Assembly: GCF_004193175.1 (NCBI RefSeq)
Contig: NZ_SAUH01000001.1
Coordinates: 1,591,501-1,655,500, forward strand
Length of the DNA stretch: 64,000 bases
Reading direction: 5' to 3'
DNA from: Streptomyces sp. RFCAC02
GTDB lineage: Bacteria; Actinomycetota; Actinomycetes; Streptomycetales; Streptomycetaceae
The position numbers were made by a program, and so were the translations under genes. A model generated the notes under the pieces. It was not told the origin of the DNA. It saw only the letters and a list, made by a program, of their open reading frames with translations, and made no database searches. Shown here in pieces: positions 45,011 to 54,537 of this stretch; positions within the stretch are counted from its first letter, which is position 1, and each line of letters opens with the position of its first letter.

Positions 45011-46414
45011 ATGACCGTTCTCGCACCGCCCAGGACCTCGCCGCCGGACGCCCCGGCCACCGCGCGGCGCGGCGTCCTGCCGCTGATGTACGCCTCCGTG
45101 ATCCTCTGCGTCGCCCTCGTGGCGGCCGTGAACCTGGCCCTGCCCGAACTGGCCGCCGACTCCCTCCGCCCCACGTCCACCCAGCTCCTGTGGACCGTGG
45201 ACGCCTACGTCATCGTCTTCGCCTGCCTCCTCATACCGGCCGGTGCCCTCGGGGACCGGCGGGGCCGCAAGGGGGCGCTGCTCACCGGCCTCGGCGTCAT
45301 GGCGGCCGGCTGCCTGCTGTCCGCGCTGGCCCCGGGACCGTGGTTCCTCGTCGCGGCCCGTGCCCTGACCGGCGCCGGGGCCGCGCTCGTCATGCCGGCG
45401 ACCCTGTCGCTCGCGCTCCAGGTCTCGCCCGGACGCAGGCCGCAGACCATCGCGGCGTGGACGGCCGCCACCGGCGTCGCCGGGATGGTGGGCAACCTCG
45501 GCGGCGGACTCGTCCTGCAATACCTGCCCTGGCGCGGCCTGTTCTGGTGCGCCGCGCCGGTCGCGGCCGTCCTGCTGGTGCTGACGGCCCGCCTCGCGCC
45601 GCCCGGCGAGCGGCACCCGGCCGACGCCGACCCGATCGGGACACTGCTGCTGTGCGCCGGGTTCGTCGCCCTGCTCGTCGGCGTCTTCGAGGGGCCGGAA
45701 CGCGGCTGGGACTCGCCCCTCGTGCTGGGGGCGTTCGCCGTGGCCGCCGTGCTGCTGGCCGTGTTCTCGGCGCACGCGCTGCGGTCACCGCACCCGCTGA
45801 TCGACCTGCGGCTGTTCGCGATCCCCGGAGTGCGCGCGGGCGCGCTGGGCGTCGGCCTGACGTTCTTCGGCCTGTTCGCCCTCTTCTTCGTCAACGCGCA
45901 GTACCTGCACTACGCGAAGGACTACGGCCCGGCGCTCACCGGCGTCGCCATAGGGCCGCTGGCCCTCGGCATGCTGATCGTCGCACGCCGCAGCATCGGC
46001 CTGGCGCGACGTTTCGGCACCCGGCCGCTCGTCGCCACGGGGCTGCTGTCCCTCACGACCGGCCTCGCGCTGCTGTCCCTGATCGACCGGGACACGCCCT
46101 ACCCGCTGTACGCCCTGCTGCTGCTCGTCATGTCGGTCGGCATGGGCCTGTCGATGCCGGTGCTGTCCGCCGGGATCGTCGGCGCCCTGCCGCCGGCCCG
46201 CGCGGGCCTCGGCTCAGGTCTCAACAGCGCGGTCCGCGAACTCGGCAGCGCCCTCGGCGTCGCCACGATGGGCACCGCGCTCGCCGGCACCGGCGACTTC
46301 ACCGGCGGCATGGCGGTCGGCTTCCGCGTCACCGCCGCGGCCGTCGCGGTACTCGCCGTCCCGGTCCTGCTGTGGCTGCGCCCGGGCACGGACGGACGGG
46401 GCGCGGCCTCGTGA
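45011..46414 (+). CDS. MFS transporter, DHA2 (14-helix) type
   Basis: A 467-residue major-facilitator protein. The first helices read LMYASVILCVALVAAVNLALPELA and motif A is LGDRRGRKGALLTG. The overall pattern of about 14 helices and the ALPELAADL-like first helix place it among DHA2 drug/proton antiporters. The start ATG lacks a clear ribosome site. The stop overlaps the start of a siderophore-interacting-protein gene (GTGA). Export or uptake of a siderophore-like compound is possible but only inferred. Confidence 0.87.
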   Translation: MTVLAPPRTSPPDAPATARRGVLPLMYASVILCVALVAAVNLALPELAADSLRPTSTQLLWTVDAYVIVFACLLIPAGALGDRRGRKGALLTGLGVMAAGCLLSALAPGPWFLVAARALTGAGAALVMPATLSLALQVSPGRRPQTIAAWTAATGVAGMVGNLGGGLVLQYLPWRGLFWCAAPVAAVLLVLTARLAPPGERHPADADPIGTLLLCAGFVALLVGVFEGPERGWDSPLVLGAFAVAAVLLAVFSAHALRSPHPLIDLRLFAIPGVRAGALGVGLTFFGLFALFFVNAQYLHYAKDYGPALTGVAIGPLALGMLIVARRSIGLARRFGTRPLVATGLLSLTTGLALLSLIDRDTPYPLYALLLLVMSVGMGLSMPVLSAGIVGALPPARAGLGSGLNSAVRELGSALGVATMGTALAGTGDFTGGMAVGFRVTAAAVAVLAVPVLLWLRPGTDGRGAAS

Positions 46415-47082
46415 GCGTACGGGACCTCCTGCCGGTCACCGGCACGGTCACGGCCGTCGCCCCCTCGGCCGCCGGCCGCATCCGGGGCGTCCGGATCGTG
46501 TGCGGCCCGCTGCGCTGGACGCCGGGCCAGGAGGTCGAGGTCCTGACCGGCGGCCTGCTGGGACCGCGCCGCACGTACTCGGTCTGGGACCGCACCGACG
46601 ACGGCATCGACCTGCGGATCCTGGACCATGGCGGCGAGGGACCCGGCGCACGCTGGGCGCGCGCCGTACGCCCCGGCGACCGGGTGCTGCTGAGCAGGCC
46701 GAGCGGCCGCCTCGTCGCGCGCCCGGCGCCGTATCACCTGTTCGCCGGGGACGAGACGGCGTCCGTCGCCTTCGGGCCGATGCTGCGGGCGCTGCTGGCC
46801 GAGGGCGCCACGGTGCGCACGGTCGTGGAGGTCGCGTCCCCGGCCGAACGGCTGCCGCTGCCGGGGCCGGTGACCTGGCGCTTCCGCGACGGCGCGTCCG
46901 CCGTCGCCTCCCCCGGCCTGCTCGCGGCCGTGGCGGACCTGCCGCTGCCGGACGGACCGGGCGCGGCGTACATCGCCGGCGAGGCACGGACGGTCCAGGC
47001 CGTACGCCGCCACCTGACACACGACCGCGGCTGGCCACGCGCGGCGGTGACGGCAAAGGCGTTCTGGCACACCCGCCGCTGA
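46411..47082 (+). CDS. Siderophore-interacting protein (FAD reductase family)
   Basis: A 223-residue flavoprotein of the SIP/ViuB family, which reduces ferric siderophores in the cytoplasm. The FAD-binding sequence RRTYSVWD, the Gly-rich DRVLLSRPSGRLV, and the C-terminal YIAGEARTVQAVRRHLTHDRGWPRAAVTAKAFWHTRR are diagnostic. The usual N-terminal segment is shortened compared with ~270-residue members. Translation is coupled to the MFS gene. No siderophore biosynthesis or uptake ABC genes are in the window. Confidence 0.85.
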   Translation: MSVRDLLPVTGTVTAVAPSAAGRIRGVRIVCGPLRWTPGQEVEVLTGGLLGPRRTYSVWDRTDDGIDLRILDHGGEGPGARWARAVRPGDRVLLSRPSGRLVARPAPYHLFAGDETASVAFGPMLRALLAEGATVRTVVEVASPAERLPLPGPVTWRFRDGASAVASPGLLAAVADLPLPDGPGAAYIAGEARTVQAVRRHLTHDRGWPRAAVTAKAFWHTRR

Positions 47083-47091
47083 TCCCGTCCG

Positions 47092-48126
47092 TCACACAGG
47101 AACGGCGCTGCGGAGGGCCAGGCCGCGCAGCTCCGGCGTCGTGGGGCCCGAGGCCAACAGGCTGCTGACGAGCGCTTTCGTCGCCGGCCGGGCGCGGGTC
47201 TCCTGCGGGGCGCAGCGTTCGGCGACCAGCAGCGTGCGCACGCACTCGTCGCGCAGGCCGAGCCGGTCGTAGGTGACCGCGAGATCGCCGAGCGCGCGGG
47301 AGCGGCGTTCGACACTCGGCAGCGCCTTCAACGGGAGTGCCCGCGCCGCGGCGAGCGCCGCTGACGGATCGCCCGCGTGGTTCTCTGCGGAGATCCGGTG
47401 GAGTTGCACGGTGAGCGGGCTGAATCCGTCGGCGTCCGCACGCGGCGGGTTCCCGCCGACGAGCCCCTGTGCGAGGGCCGCGGCCTCATCGGTGAGCGCC
47501 CGCATCCCATCCCGGTCCCCCCGCCGGGCCAGCGTGTAGGCCGCGCTCTGCACGAGGAGCCCCCGGAGGGCGACCCCGGCCCGCCCGGCCCGCCGCAGAC
47601 CCGGATCGTCGGCGCCGGCCAGCGCGAGTGACAGTGCCTCCCGGTGCCGGCCGGCCTTCCTGGCGAGCACGGCCATCTGGCGGGCCGACTCGGCGACGGC
47701 GAGGACATCCTCCGCGTGTTCGGCGAACTGACGCGCGCGATCGGCCGCCAGCCGGCCGAGTTGCTGCTCGTCCATCTTCACCAGCATGCGCGTGGCCAGC
47801 AGATAGCTCCTCGCCAGCAGGCCGTGCCGTCCCGCCGTCGCACCGTCCGCGGTGAGCGCGTGCCCGGTTCTGATCAGGCGCGGCAGCCGTACGGCGAGAC
47901 CGCTGTAACGGCACGCGTCGAAGTCGGCGAGCGCGGCGGTGACTTCGGCCCCGAGGGACTCGGCCGAGGTCGCGACGGGAGCCTCGCCGAGCCCGAGCAT
48001 CGCGTCCCGCAGCCCGGCGACCAGCAGCTCACCGACCGGAGGCCCACCCGGCCGCGCGAGGGCACCGAACGGTGCCCCGACGGCGGCCGAGACCGCGAGC
48101 CCGGCCAGCACCTCACGTCGCCGCAC
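47092..48126 (-). CDS. Helical-repeat protein resembling the effector half of Streptomyces HTH regulators
   Basis: A 344-residue protein starting MRRREVLAGLAVSAAVGAPFGALA, followed by an all-helical region of TPR-like repeats (LLARSYLLATRMLVKMDEQQLGRLAADRARQFAE, AESARQMAVLARKAGRHREALSLA, LGDLAVTYDRLGLRDECVRTLLVAE). In Streptomyces this RRRE-VLAG block and repeat region usually follow an N-terminal helix-turn-helix. Here the DNA-binding part is missing because the gene begins 28 bases after the era stop. The N-terminus could alternatively be read as a Tat-like signal. The function is unknown. Confidence 0.7.
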   Translation of the reverse strand: MRRREVLAGLAVSAAVGAPFGALARPGGPPVGELLVAGLRDAMLGLGEAPVATSAESLGAEVTAALADFDACRYSGLAVRLPRLIRTGHALTADGATAGRHGLLARSYLLATRMLVKMDEQQLGRLAADRARQFAEHAEDVLAVAESARQMAVLARKAGRHREALSLALAGADDPGLRRAGRAGVALRGLLVQSAAYTLARRGDRDGMRALTDEAAALAQGLVGGNPPRADADGFSPLTVQLHRISAENHAGDPSAALAAARALPLKALPSVERRSRALGDLAVTYDRLGLRDECVRTLLVAERCAPQETRARPATKALVSSLLASGPTTPELRGLALRSAVPV

Positions 48127-48154
48127 CGCGTCCTCACCGTCCTCCGGCCCTCGG

Positions 48155-49114
48155 TCAGAAGCCGAGGCGGCGCAGTTGTTTCGGGTCGCGTTGCCAGTCC
48201 TTGGCCACCTTCACGTGCAGGTCGAGGAAGACCGGGGTGCCGAGCAGCGCCTCGATGTGGCGGCGGGCCGTCGTGCCGACATCCTTGAGGCGCTTGCCCT
48301 TCGGGCCGATGACGATGCCCTTCTGGCTCGGGCGCTCGATGTAGAGGTTGGCGTGGATGTCGAGCAGCGGGCGGTCGGCGGGGCGGTCCTCGCGGGGCAG
48401 CATCTCCTCGACCACGACCGCGATGGAGTGCGGCAACTCGTCGCGCACACCCTCGAGCGCCGCCTCGCGGATCAGCTCGGCGATCATGACCTGCTCCGGC
48501 TCGTCCGTCAGGTCGCCCTCCGGGTACAGGGGCGGCCCCTCCGGCAGCAGCGGGACGAGCAGGTCGGCCAGCAGCCCGACCTGCCGGTCCGCCACGGCCG
48601 ACACCGGCACGATCTCGGCCCACTCGAAGCCCGCCGAACGGCCGAGCTGGTCGATGGCGATGAGCTGCTCGGCCAGCGCCTCGCTGGTCACCAGGTCCGT
48701 CTTGGTGACGACGGCGATCTTCGGGGTGCGGGTGATCGCGGCCAGTTCCTTCGCGATGAAGCGGTCGCCCGGGCCGATCTTCTCGTTCGCCGGGAGGCAG
48801 AAGCCGATCACGTCGACCTCCGCCCACGTGGTGCGCACCACGTCGTTCAGCCGCTGACCGAGGAGGGTGCGCGGACGGTGCAGGCCCGGGGTGTCCACGA
48901 GGACGAGCTGCGCGTCGGGCCGGTGCACGATGCCGCGCACCGAGTGCCGCGTGGTCTGCGGCCGGTTCGAGGTGATCGCGATCTTGGTGCCGACCAGGGC
49001 GTTGGTCAGCGTGGACTTGCCGGCGTTGGGGCGGCCGACGAAACAGGCGAAGCCGGAACGGTGGTCCGCTCCGTCGCGCGCCGGGGTGCTGGGGGTGCTC
49101 GGGCTGCTGCTCAT
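48155..49114 (-). CDS. era: GTPase Era
   Basis: A 319-residue GTPase that assists 16S rRNA maturation and 30S assembly. The P-loop is GRPNAGKS at residues 27-34, with DTPGLH (G3) and TKTDLV (G4). The C-terminal KH domain contains the family GxxG loop in IVIGPKGKRLKDVG. Its start overlaps the stop of the small CDA-like gene upstream (ATGA at 49111-49114). Confidence 0.96.
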   Translation of the reverse strand: MSSSPSTPSTPARDGADHRSGFACFVGRPNAGKSTLTNALVGTKIAITSNRPQTTRHSVRGIVHRPDAQLVLVDTPGLHRPRTLLGQRLNDVVRTTWAEVDVIGFCLPANEKIGPGDRFIAKELAAITRTPKIAVVTKTDLVTSEALAEQLIAIDQLGRSAGFEWAEIVPVSAVADRQVGLLADLLVPLLPEGPPLYPEGDLTDEPEQVMIAELIREAALEGVRDELPHSIAVVVEEMLPREDRPADRPLLDIHANLYIERPSQKGIVIGPKGKRLKDVGTTARRHIEALLGTPVFLDLHVKVAKDWQRDPKQLRRLGF

Positions 49115-49479
49115 GACGCGGGGATCGTCGCACGGACCGCGCCGTCCGGGCCAGCCAGCAGCACGGGAGTGCCCGCGCCGCCGAGGTCCCGCACGGCCGC
49201 CAGGTCGTCGTCCGGCAGGGCGTCGGCCGCCGTCACGACGGCCGCGGCCTCCAGCGAGGCGGCGCCGCTGGCGACCGCCATCGCGACGGCCGTCCGCAGG
49301 GCGCTCAGCCGCAGCGAGTCGAGGGCGACGGTCGCGGCGACATAGGTGCGGCCCGTCTCGTCCCGTACGGCGGCGCCCTCCGGGACCCCGGTGCGGGCAC
49401 GCGCGCTGCGCGCCAGGGTGATGATCTTGCGGTCCTCGGGGTTCGGGCCGGGACGGGCGTCGGTCGGGGCTTCACTCAT
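49111..49479 (-). CDS. Catalytically degenerate cytidine-deaminase-like protein
   Basis: A 122-residue protein with the length and strand-helix pattern of a cytidine deaminase (IITLARSARARTGVPEGAAVRDETGRTYVAATVALDSLRLSALRTAVAMAVASG). It has no Cys at all and no HAE/PCxxC zinc site, so it cannot work as a deaminase. It sits between era (overlapping by 4 bases) and a secreted protein gene, a position I have seen annotated as cytidine deaminase in Streptomyces. A structural or regulatory role is possible. Confidence 0.75.
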   Translation of the reverse strand: MSEAPTDARPGPNPEDRKIITLARSARARTGVPEGAAVRDETGRTYVAATVALDSLRLSALRTAVAMAVASGAASLEAAAVVTAADALPDDDLAAVRDLGGAGTPVLLAGPDGAVRATIPAS

Positions 49480-49515
49480 GCGGCCGAGCCTAAGCCCTCC
49501 GCCGCCCGGCCCGGG

Positions 49516-50229
49516 TCACAGGTCGGTCGTGCCGGGCTGGCCGGCCGGCGGCAGCGGGTCCTGGCCGTCCGCGACCTGTTCGAGCTTCTCGACGGCGCGG
49601 TCCGCCATGGCCGCGAGATCGCCCGCGCCCCGGTCGGCCCGGCCGGCCTGCGCGACCCGTACGACCTGCGCGCCGACCCGGGCGATCACCACGTCGGCGA
49701 CCACCGGCGCACCGTGCGCCGGGCCGTCCACGCGGCGCTCGAAACGGACGGCGGTGCTCTCCTCGCCGAGCCGCCCCACGTCCAGCTCGGCCGCGTGGTA
49801 CGAGACGGTGGCCGCGCCGCCGCCGGGACCCTCGCGGGTGTGGAAGGTGCGGCAGCGCTCCGCCGTGTCGTCGAACGCGTCCAGCGCCGCGCGCGCCGCC
49901 GCCGCGCTCTCGTGCGCCGCCAGCACGGTCGTGACGAACGGGCCGCTCTCCGTCCGCGCGAACCCGGCGCGCGCCGTCGTCTCCTCGGCGCTGTCGAACA
50001 GGCCGCGGCAGTCCCGTTCGCTCGGCTCCGGCACCCCGAAGCCGCGCTCGGCGGCCGAACGGGCGCTGTCGCCGGCCCAGCCCTCGGGGAAGTCCATGGT
50101 GTCCAGCAGCGCGGCGCGCAGGCGGGGCTCCGGGAGGGCGCCGGAGCCGGCGGAGCGCTCAGCAGGCAGCACGGTCAGTCCCAGGAGGGCGACCCCCGTG
50201 ACGGCTGCCGCCCGAAGATGCGTGTACAT
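49516..50229 (-). CDS. Secreted protein of unknown function
   Basis: A 237-residue exported protein. The N-terminus YTHLRAAAVTGVALLGLTVLPAERSAG is a Sec signal peptide without a lipobox. The mature part has a single pair of Cys (RDCRGLF and ERCRTFH) and an alpha/beta arrangement reminiscent of sensor domains of PknH type (LLDTMDFPEGWAGDS, LAAMADRAVEKLEQVADG). An ATG nine bases upstream is an alternative start. It lies in the same direction as era and the CBS protein. Confidence 0.68.
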   Translation of the reverse strand: MYTHLRAAAVTGVALLGLTVLPAERSAGSGALPEPRLRAALLDTMDFPEGWAGDSARSAAERGFGVPEPSERDCRGLFDSAEETTARAGFARTESGPFVTTVLAAHESAAAARAALDAFDDTAERCRTFHTREGPGGGAATVSYHAAELDVGRLGEESTAVRFERRVDGPAHGAPVVADVVIARVGAQVVRVAQAGRADRGAGDLAAMADRAVEKLEQVADGQDPLPPAGQPGTTDL

Positions 50230-50315
50230 GCCTCCCATGGCGCCATCAGGACGCCCGTACGGCCATGCGCGGCCCCCCGTTCGGGTGACCGCGCACGGTG
50301 AGGGCGGGGCTCGGG

Positions 50316-51659
50316 TCAGTCCTCGGGTTCGCGCTCCGTGGCGGCGGACGCGGGTTCGGGCGCGAGCGGTTCGACCAGGACGCGGTCGATGCGGTTGCGC
50401 CGCCCGGCCGTCGACTCGGCGGTCAGCCGCAGCGCCGCCGGCACCGGCCCCTGGTGGTGCGGCGCCGCCTGCTCGGACGTGACCTCCACGACCGCGCTCG
50501 CGCCCGGGATCGGCACGCGCCCCAGGGCCTTGGCGAGCAGCCCGCCGACGGTCTCGACGTCCTCGTCCTCCAGCAGCAGTCCGTACAGCTCGCCGAGGTC
50601 GCCGATGTCGAGCCGGGCGGTGACGCGGCGCGTGCCGTCGCCGAGGTCCTCGACGGGCGGCAGCTCCGTGTCGTACTCGTCGGTGATCTCGCCGACGATC
50701 TCCTCCAGGATGTCCTCGATGGTGACGAGACCCGCCGTGCCGCCGTACTCGTCGATGACGACGGCGACATGGATGTGGTCGCGCTGCATCTCCCGCAGGA
50801 GGTCGCCCGCGTTCTTCGTGTCGGGGACGAACGTCGCGGGCCTCGCGACCGTCTCGACGAGCCGGGTCTCCGCCTCCCGGCTGACGTGCACGCGCCGCGC
50901 GAGGTCCTTCAGGTAGACGATGCCGACGATGTCGTCGTCGCTCTCCCCGGTGACCGGGATGCGGGAGAACCCCGACCGCAGCGCCAGGGTGAGGCCCTGC
51001 CGCAGCGTCTTGTGCCGGTCGATGGACAGGACGTCGGTGCGCGGCACCATGACCTCGCGCACGAGCGTGTCGCCCAGCTCGAAGACGGAGTGCACCATGC
51101 GGCGCTCCTCGTCCTCGATGAGGGACTCGCGCTCGGCCAGGTCGACCATGGCCCGCAGCTCCGCCTCGGACGCGAACGGGCCGCGCCGGAAGCCCTTGCC
51201 GGGCGTGAGGGCGTTGCCCACGAGGATGAGGAACTGCGTCAGGGGGCCGAGGACGCGCGCCAGCGGCACCAGGACGTAGCTCGCGGCGGCCGTCGTGGCG
51301 ACCGGGTGCTGCCGCCCGATGGTGCGCGGCGACACGCCGACCGCCACGAACGACAGCAGCACCATCACGGCGAACGCCACGAGCACCGCCTCCCACACCT
51401 CGCCGAACTCCTGGAGGCACGCGTGGGTCACCATGACGGCGGCCAGCATCTCGCTGCACACGCGCAGCAGGAGCGCCAGGTTCAGGTAGCGGGTGGAGTC
51501 GGCGGCGACGAGCGCGAGCCGGGCCGCGCCGCGCCGGCCGGCCCGTTCGGCCTCCTCGGCGCGGTAGGACGTGATGACGGCGAGCCCCGCCTCCGCGCAG
51601 GAGGCGAGCCACGCCAGGGCCAGCAGGCCGACGACGCCGAGCAGCAGGGTGGCCGTCAT
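50316..51659 (-). CDS. CBS-domain membrane protein (CorC/HlyC family)
   Basis: A 447-residue protein: an N-terminal DUF21/CNNM domain with three or four helices (residues 1-150), two CBS repeats ([38 protein letters not shown] and [49 protein letters not shown]), and a C-terminal CorC/HlyC domain. Relatives act in magnesium or cobalt efflux. Its ATG overlaps the ybeY stop (ATGA). The phoH-ybeY-CBS order is widely conserved. Confidence 0.9.
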   Translation of the reverse strand: MTATLLLGVVGLLALAWLASCAEAGLAVITSYRAEEAERAGRRGAARLALVAADSTRYLNLALLLRVCSEMLAAVMVTHACLQEFGEVWEAVLVAFAVMVLLSFVAVGVSPRTIGRQHPVATTAAASYVLVPLARVLGPLTQFLILVGNALTPGKGFRRGPFASEAELRAMVDLAERESLIEDEERRMVHSVFELGDTLVREVMVPRTDVLSIDRHKTLRQGLTLALRSGFSRIPVTGESDDDIVGIVYLKDLARRVHVSREAETRLVETVARPATFVPDTKNAGDLLREMQRDHIHVAVVIDEYGGTAGLVTIEDILEEIVGEITDEYDTELPPVEDLGDGTRRVTARLDIGDLGELYGLLLEDEDVETVGGLLAKALGRVPIPGASAVVEVTSEQAAPHHQGPVPAALRLTAESTAGRRNRIDRVLVEPLAPEPASAATEREPED

Positions 51660-52153
51660 GTCGTGGTGGGGGCCGGGGACGGACCCGTGAGGCCGCGTGC
51701 CTCGCGCCAGCCGTCCACGATGGCCTTCTGCAGGCCGAACATCTCGGCCTTCTCGCCGGGCTCCTCGTGGTCGTAGCCGAGGAGGTGGAGGACCCCGTGG
51801 ACGGTGAGGAGCTGCAGCTCGTCGTCCATGGAGTGCCGCGTCGGCGCGTCGGCGCCCTGCCGCCGGGCCACCTCGGGGCACAGCACGATGTCCCCGAGGA
51901 GACCCGGCACGGGTTCCTCGTCGTCCTTGGCGGGGGGGCGCAGCTCGTCCATCGGGAACGACATCACGTCGGTCGGTCCCGGGAGGTCCATCCACTGGAG
52001 GTGGAGCTGCTCCATCGCCGCCTCGTCCACCGCGATCACCGACAGCTCGGACAGCGGGTGGATCCGCATCCGGGCGAGGGCGTGCCGCGCGATGTCGAGG
52101 ACGGCCTTCTCGTCGAAGTCCGTGCCGGACTCGTTGTTGACCTCGATCGCCAT
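51656..52153 (-). CDS. ybeY: Endoribonuclease YbeY (rRNA maturation factor)
   Basis: A 165-residue single-strand endoribonuclease involved in 16S rRNA 3'-end processing and ribosome quality control. The zinc-binding motif [13 protein letters not shown] is intact. The gene starts 12 bases after phoH and overlaps the CBS-protein gene, so the three form an operon. Confidence 0.95.
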   Translation of the reverse strand: MAIEVNNESGTDFDEKAVLDIARHALARMRIHPLSELSVIAVDEAAMEQLHLQWMDLPGPTDVMSFPMDELRPPAKDDEEPVPGLLGDIVLCPEVARRQGADAPTRHSMDDELQLLTVHGVLHLLGYDHEEPGEKAEMFGLQKAIVDGWREARGLTGPSPAPTTT

Positions 52154-52165
52154 GGTGGTGGGCGG

Positions 52166-53179
52166 CTACTTTCCGTGCCGGTCGTCGTAACGGTCGTACG
52201 CGTCCACGATGCGGCCGACGAGCTTGTGCCGCACCACGTCCTGCGAGGTGAGGCGCGCGAAGTGCACGTCGTCCACGCCGTCGAGGATCTCCTGGACCTG
52301 CCGCAGGCCGCTCTTGGTGCCGCCGGGCAGGTCGACCTGCGTGACGTCGCCCGTGATGACGATCCTGGACTCGAACCCGAGGCGGGTGAGGAACATCTTC
52401 ATCTGCTCGGGGTTCGTGTTCTGCGCCTCGTCGAGGATGATGAACGCGTCGTTCAGCGTCCGGCCGCGCATGTACGCCAGCGGCGCGACCTCGATCGTCC
52501 CCGCACTGAGGAGGCGGGGGATGGAGTCGGGGTCGAGCATGTCGTGCAGCGCGTCGTAGAGGGGCCGCAGGTAGGGGTCGATCTTCTCGTAGAGCGTGCC
52601 CGGCAGGAAGCCGAGGCGCTCGCCGGCCTCGACGGCGGGCCGGGTGAGGATGATGCGGTTGACCTGCTTCGACTGGAGGGCCTGGACGGCCTTCGCCATG
52701 GCGAGGTAGGTCTTGCCGGTGCCGGCCGGGCCGATGCCGAAGACGATCGTGTGGGTGTCGATCGCGTCGACGTACCGCTTCTGGTTGAGGGTCTTCGGGC
52801 GGATGGTCTTGCCGCGGTTGGAGAGGATGTTCTGCGTGAGGACCTGGGCGGGGCTCGCGCCCTCGCCCTCGCCGGAGCCGCGCAGCATGGCGATGGAGCG
52901 TTCCACCGCGTCCTCGGTGAGCGGCTGGCCGGTGCGCAGGACGAGCATCATCTCGTCGAAGAGGCGCTGGACCAGGGCGACCTCGGCGCGGTCGCCGGTG
53001 GCGCTGATCTCGTTGCCCCTGACGTGGATGTCGGTGGCGGGGAAGGCGTCCTCGATGACGCGCAGCAGCGCGTCCCCCGAACCGAGCACCGTGACCATGG
53101 GGTGCTTGGCGGGCACGGTGAACCGCGCGGTCGCCTCGGCGGCACCTGCCGCCGGCTGGTGTGTGGGTGTCTGGGTCAT
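52166..53179 (-). CDS. phoH: PhoH-family ATPase
   Basis: A 337-residue protein. Residues about 25-110 form a small KH-like N-terminal region, and the remainder is a P-loop ATPase with Walker [13 protein letters not shown] and Walker [10 protein letters not shown]. PhoH proteins are thought to be RNA-linked ATPases or helicases, which suits the ybeY neighbour. The ATG at 53179 gives the conserved MTQTP start but has no ribosome site. An ATG at 53206 is in frame, preceded by GAGAGGG almost without spacing. A -10-like TACCCT (complement of 53236-53241) lies upstream. Confidence 0.92.
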   Translation of the reverse strand: MTQTPTHQPAAGAAEATARFTVPAKHPMVTVLGSGDALLRVIEDAFPATDIHVRGNEISATGDRAEVALVQRLFDEMMLVLRTGQPLTEDAVERSIAMLRGSGEGEGASPAQVLTQNILSNRGKTIRPKTLNQKRYVDAIDTHTIVFGIGPAGTGKTYLAMAKAVQALQSKQVNRIILTRPAVEAGERLGFLPGTLYEKIDPYLRPLYDALHDMLDPDSIPRLLSAGTIEVAPLAYMRGRTLNDAFIILDEAQNTNPEQMKMFLTRLGFESRIVITGDVTQVDLPGGTKSGLRQVQEILDGVDDVHFARLTSQDVVRHKLVGRIVDAYDRYDDRHGK

Positions 53180-53361
53180 GGGTGGCCGCGGGACCGGCCT
53201 GCTCATCCCTCTCTGCACTGGACTGCCGGGCCTCCAGGGTACGACGCGGCGCCCGGACCGCCACAGGGAATACGGGGCGAACGGCCGCCGCCGCCCCGGA
53301 CGTCGGCCCAGGCCCCGCCGTCTTGACACACGGCTTGACCCACGGCCGGGCGGGCAGGGCG

Positions 53362-54510
53362 TCAGCCGCGGAAGCCGAGAGTGGGGACGGCACGGCGGCG
53401 CGGCCAGGCCGGGGCGGGTCCCGGCAGCAGGGAGGCGAGGAACGCGTACCGCTCCCGCTCGCGCCCGAACGGCCCGGCGCCGGCGTCCGGCCCGGCCGAC
53501 CGCACCAGCCGCCACCACGCGGCGACCTCGCCCCAGCCGGGCGCGGACAGCGACCCGCCGAACTCCTGGACGGACAGCGCCGCCGTGAGGCCGGCCAGGG
53601 CCAGCCGGTCGGCCAGCGGCCAGCCGGCGAGCGTGCCCGTGACGAAGCCGGCGGTGAACACGTCGCCGGCGCCGGTGGTGTCCAGGGCGTCCACCACGAT
53701 CGCGGGGACCTCGGCGATCTCGCCGGTCCGGCCGTCGGCGGCGACCGCGCCGTCGGCGCCCATGGTGACGACGGCGAGCGGCACCCGCTCCGTCAGGGCG
53801 CGGGCCGCCGCGGCCGGGCTGTCGGTGCGGGTGTAGCGCATGGCCTCGGCCGCGTTCGGCAGGAACGCCTCGCAGTGCGCCAGGTCGGGCAGGGCGGCCA
53901 GGTCCCAGGCGCCGGTGTCGTCCCACCCGACGTCGGCGAAGACCAGGCTGCCCGCGCGGGCGGCCTCGCCGATCCACTCCTGGGGGCGCCCCGGCGTCAG
54001 CGAGGCGACGCAGGAGCGGGCGGGCGGCGGGCCGCCGGCGCCGAGCGGCGTGCCCGCGGGGGCGGCCGGGGCGTCGTGCCCGTGGGTGACCATGGTGCGC
54101 TCGCCCTCGTACGCCATGGAGACGGTCACCGGGGAGTGCCAGCCGGGGACCACGCCGGAGCGCGACAGGTCGATGCCCTCGCCGCGCTCCAGCGTCTCCC
54201 AGCAGTACTCGCCGTACTTGTCGTCGCCGAACGCGGCGGCCAGCGACGTGCGCAGGCCGAGGCGCGCGAGGGCCGTCGCCATGTTGGCGACACCGCCGGG
54301 GCTGGAGCCCATACCGCTCGCCCACGTCTCGCTGCCGCGCTCGGGCGCGGCGCGCAGGCCGGTGAAGACGATGTCGAGGAAGACGGTGCCGGTGAGGAAG
54401 ACGTCGAACGGCGGCCCGTCCGGCGTCCTGACGGCGGCGAGCGGGTCGATCCCGCGGCACGGGCGCCGCCGGTCGGCGGCCGGCGGGTGGTCGGCGTTCC
54501 TGTCGGTCAC
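53362..54510 (-). CDS. PfkB-family carbohydrate kinase
   Basis: A 382-residue ribokinase-fold sugar kinase. The first PfkB signature region is GMGSSPGGVANMATALARLGL and the second is DALDTTGAGDVFTAGFVTG with the catalytic Asp. The GTG at 54510 follows AGGAGA. An N-terminal extension of about 30 polar residues precedes the fold. The sugar is not identifiable. It is divergent from a GH4 glycosidase with 27 bases between start codons, which suggests joint regulation and perhaps a shared sugar pathway. Confidence 0.88.
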   Translation of the reverse strand: MTDRNADHPPAADRRRPCRGIDPLAAVRTPDGPPFDVFLTGTVFLDIVFTGLRAAPERGSETWASGMGSSPGGVANMATALARLGLRTSLAAAFGDDKYGEYCWETLERGEGIDLSRSGVVPGWHSPVTVSMAYEGERTMVTHGHDAPAAPAGTPLGAGGPPPARSCVASLTPGRPQEWIGEAARAGSLVFADVGWDDTGAWDLAALPDLAHCEAFLPNAAEAMRYTRTDSPAAAARALTERVPLAVVTMGADGAVAADGRTGEIAEVPAIVVDALDTTGAGDVFTAGFVTGTLAGWPLADRLALAGLTAALSVQEFGGSLSAPGWGEVAAWWRLVRSAGPDAGAGPFGRERERYAFLASLLPGPAPAWPRRRAVPTLGFRG

Positions 54511-54537
54511 CGTCTCTCCTGCGGTAGCTTCCGGCTC

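Noticed and set aside
45011..47082. Siderophore biosynthesis cluster
   Set aside because: Only an exporter and a reductase-like protein are present. There are no synthetase, hydroxylase or uptake genes.
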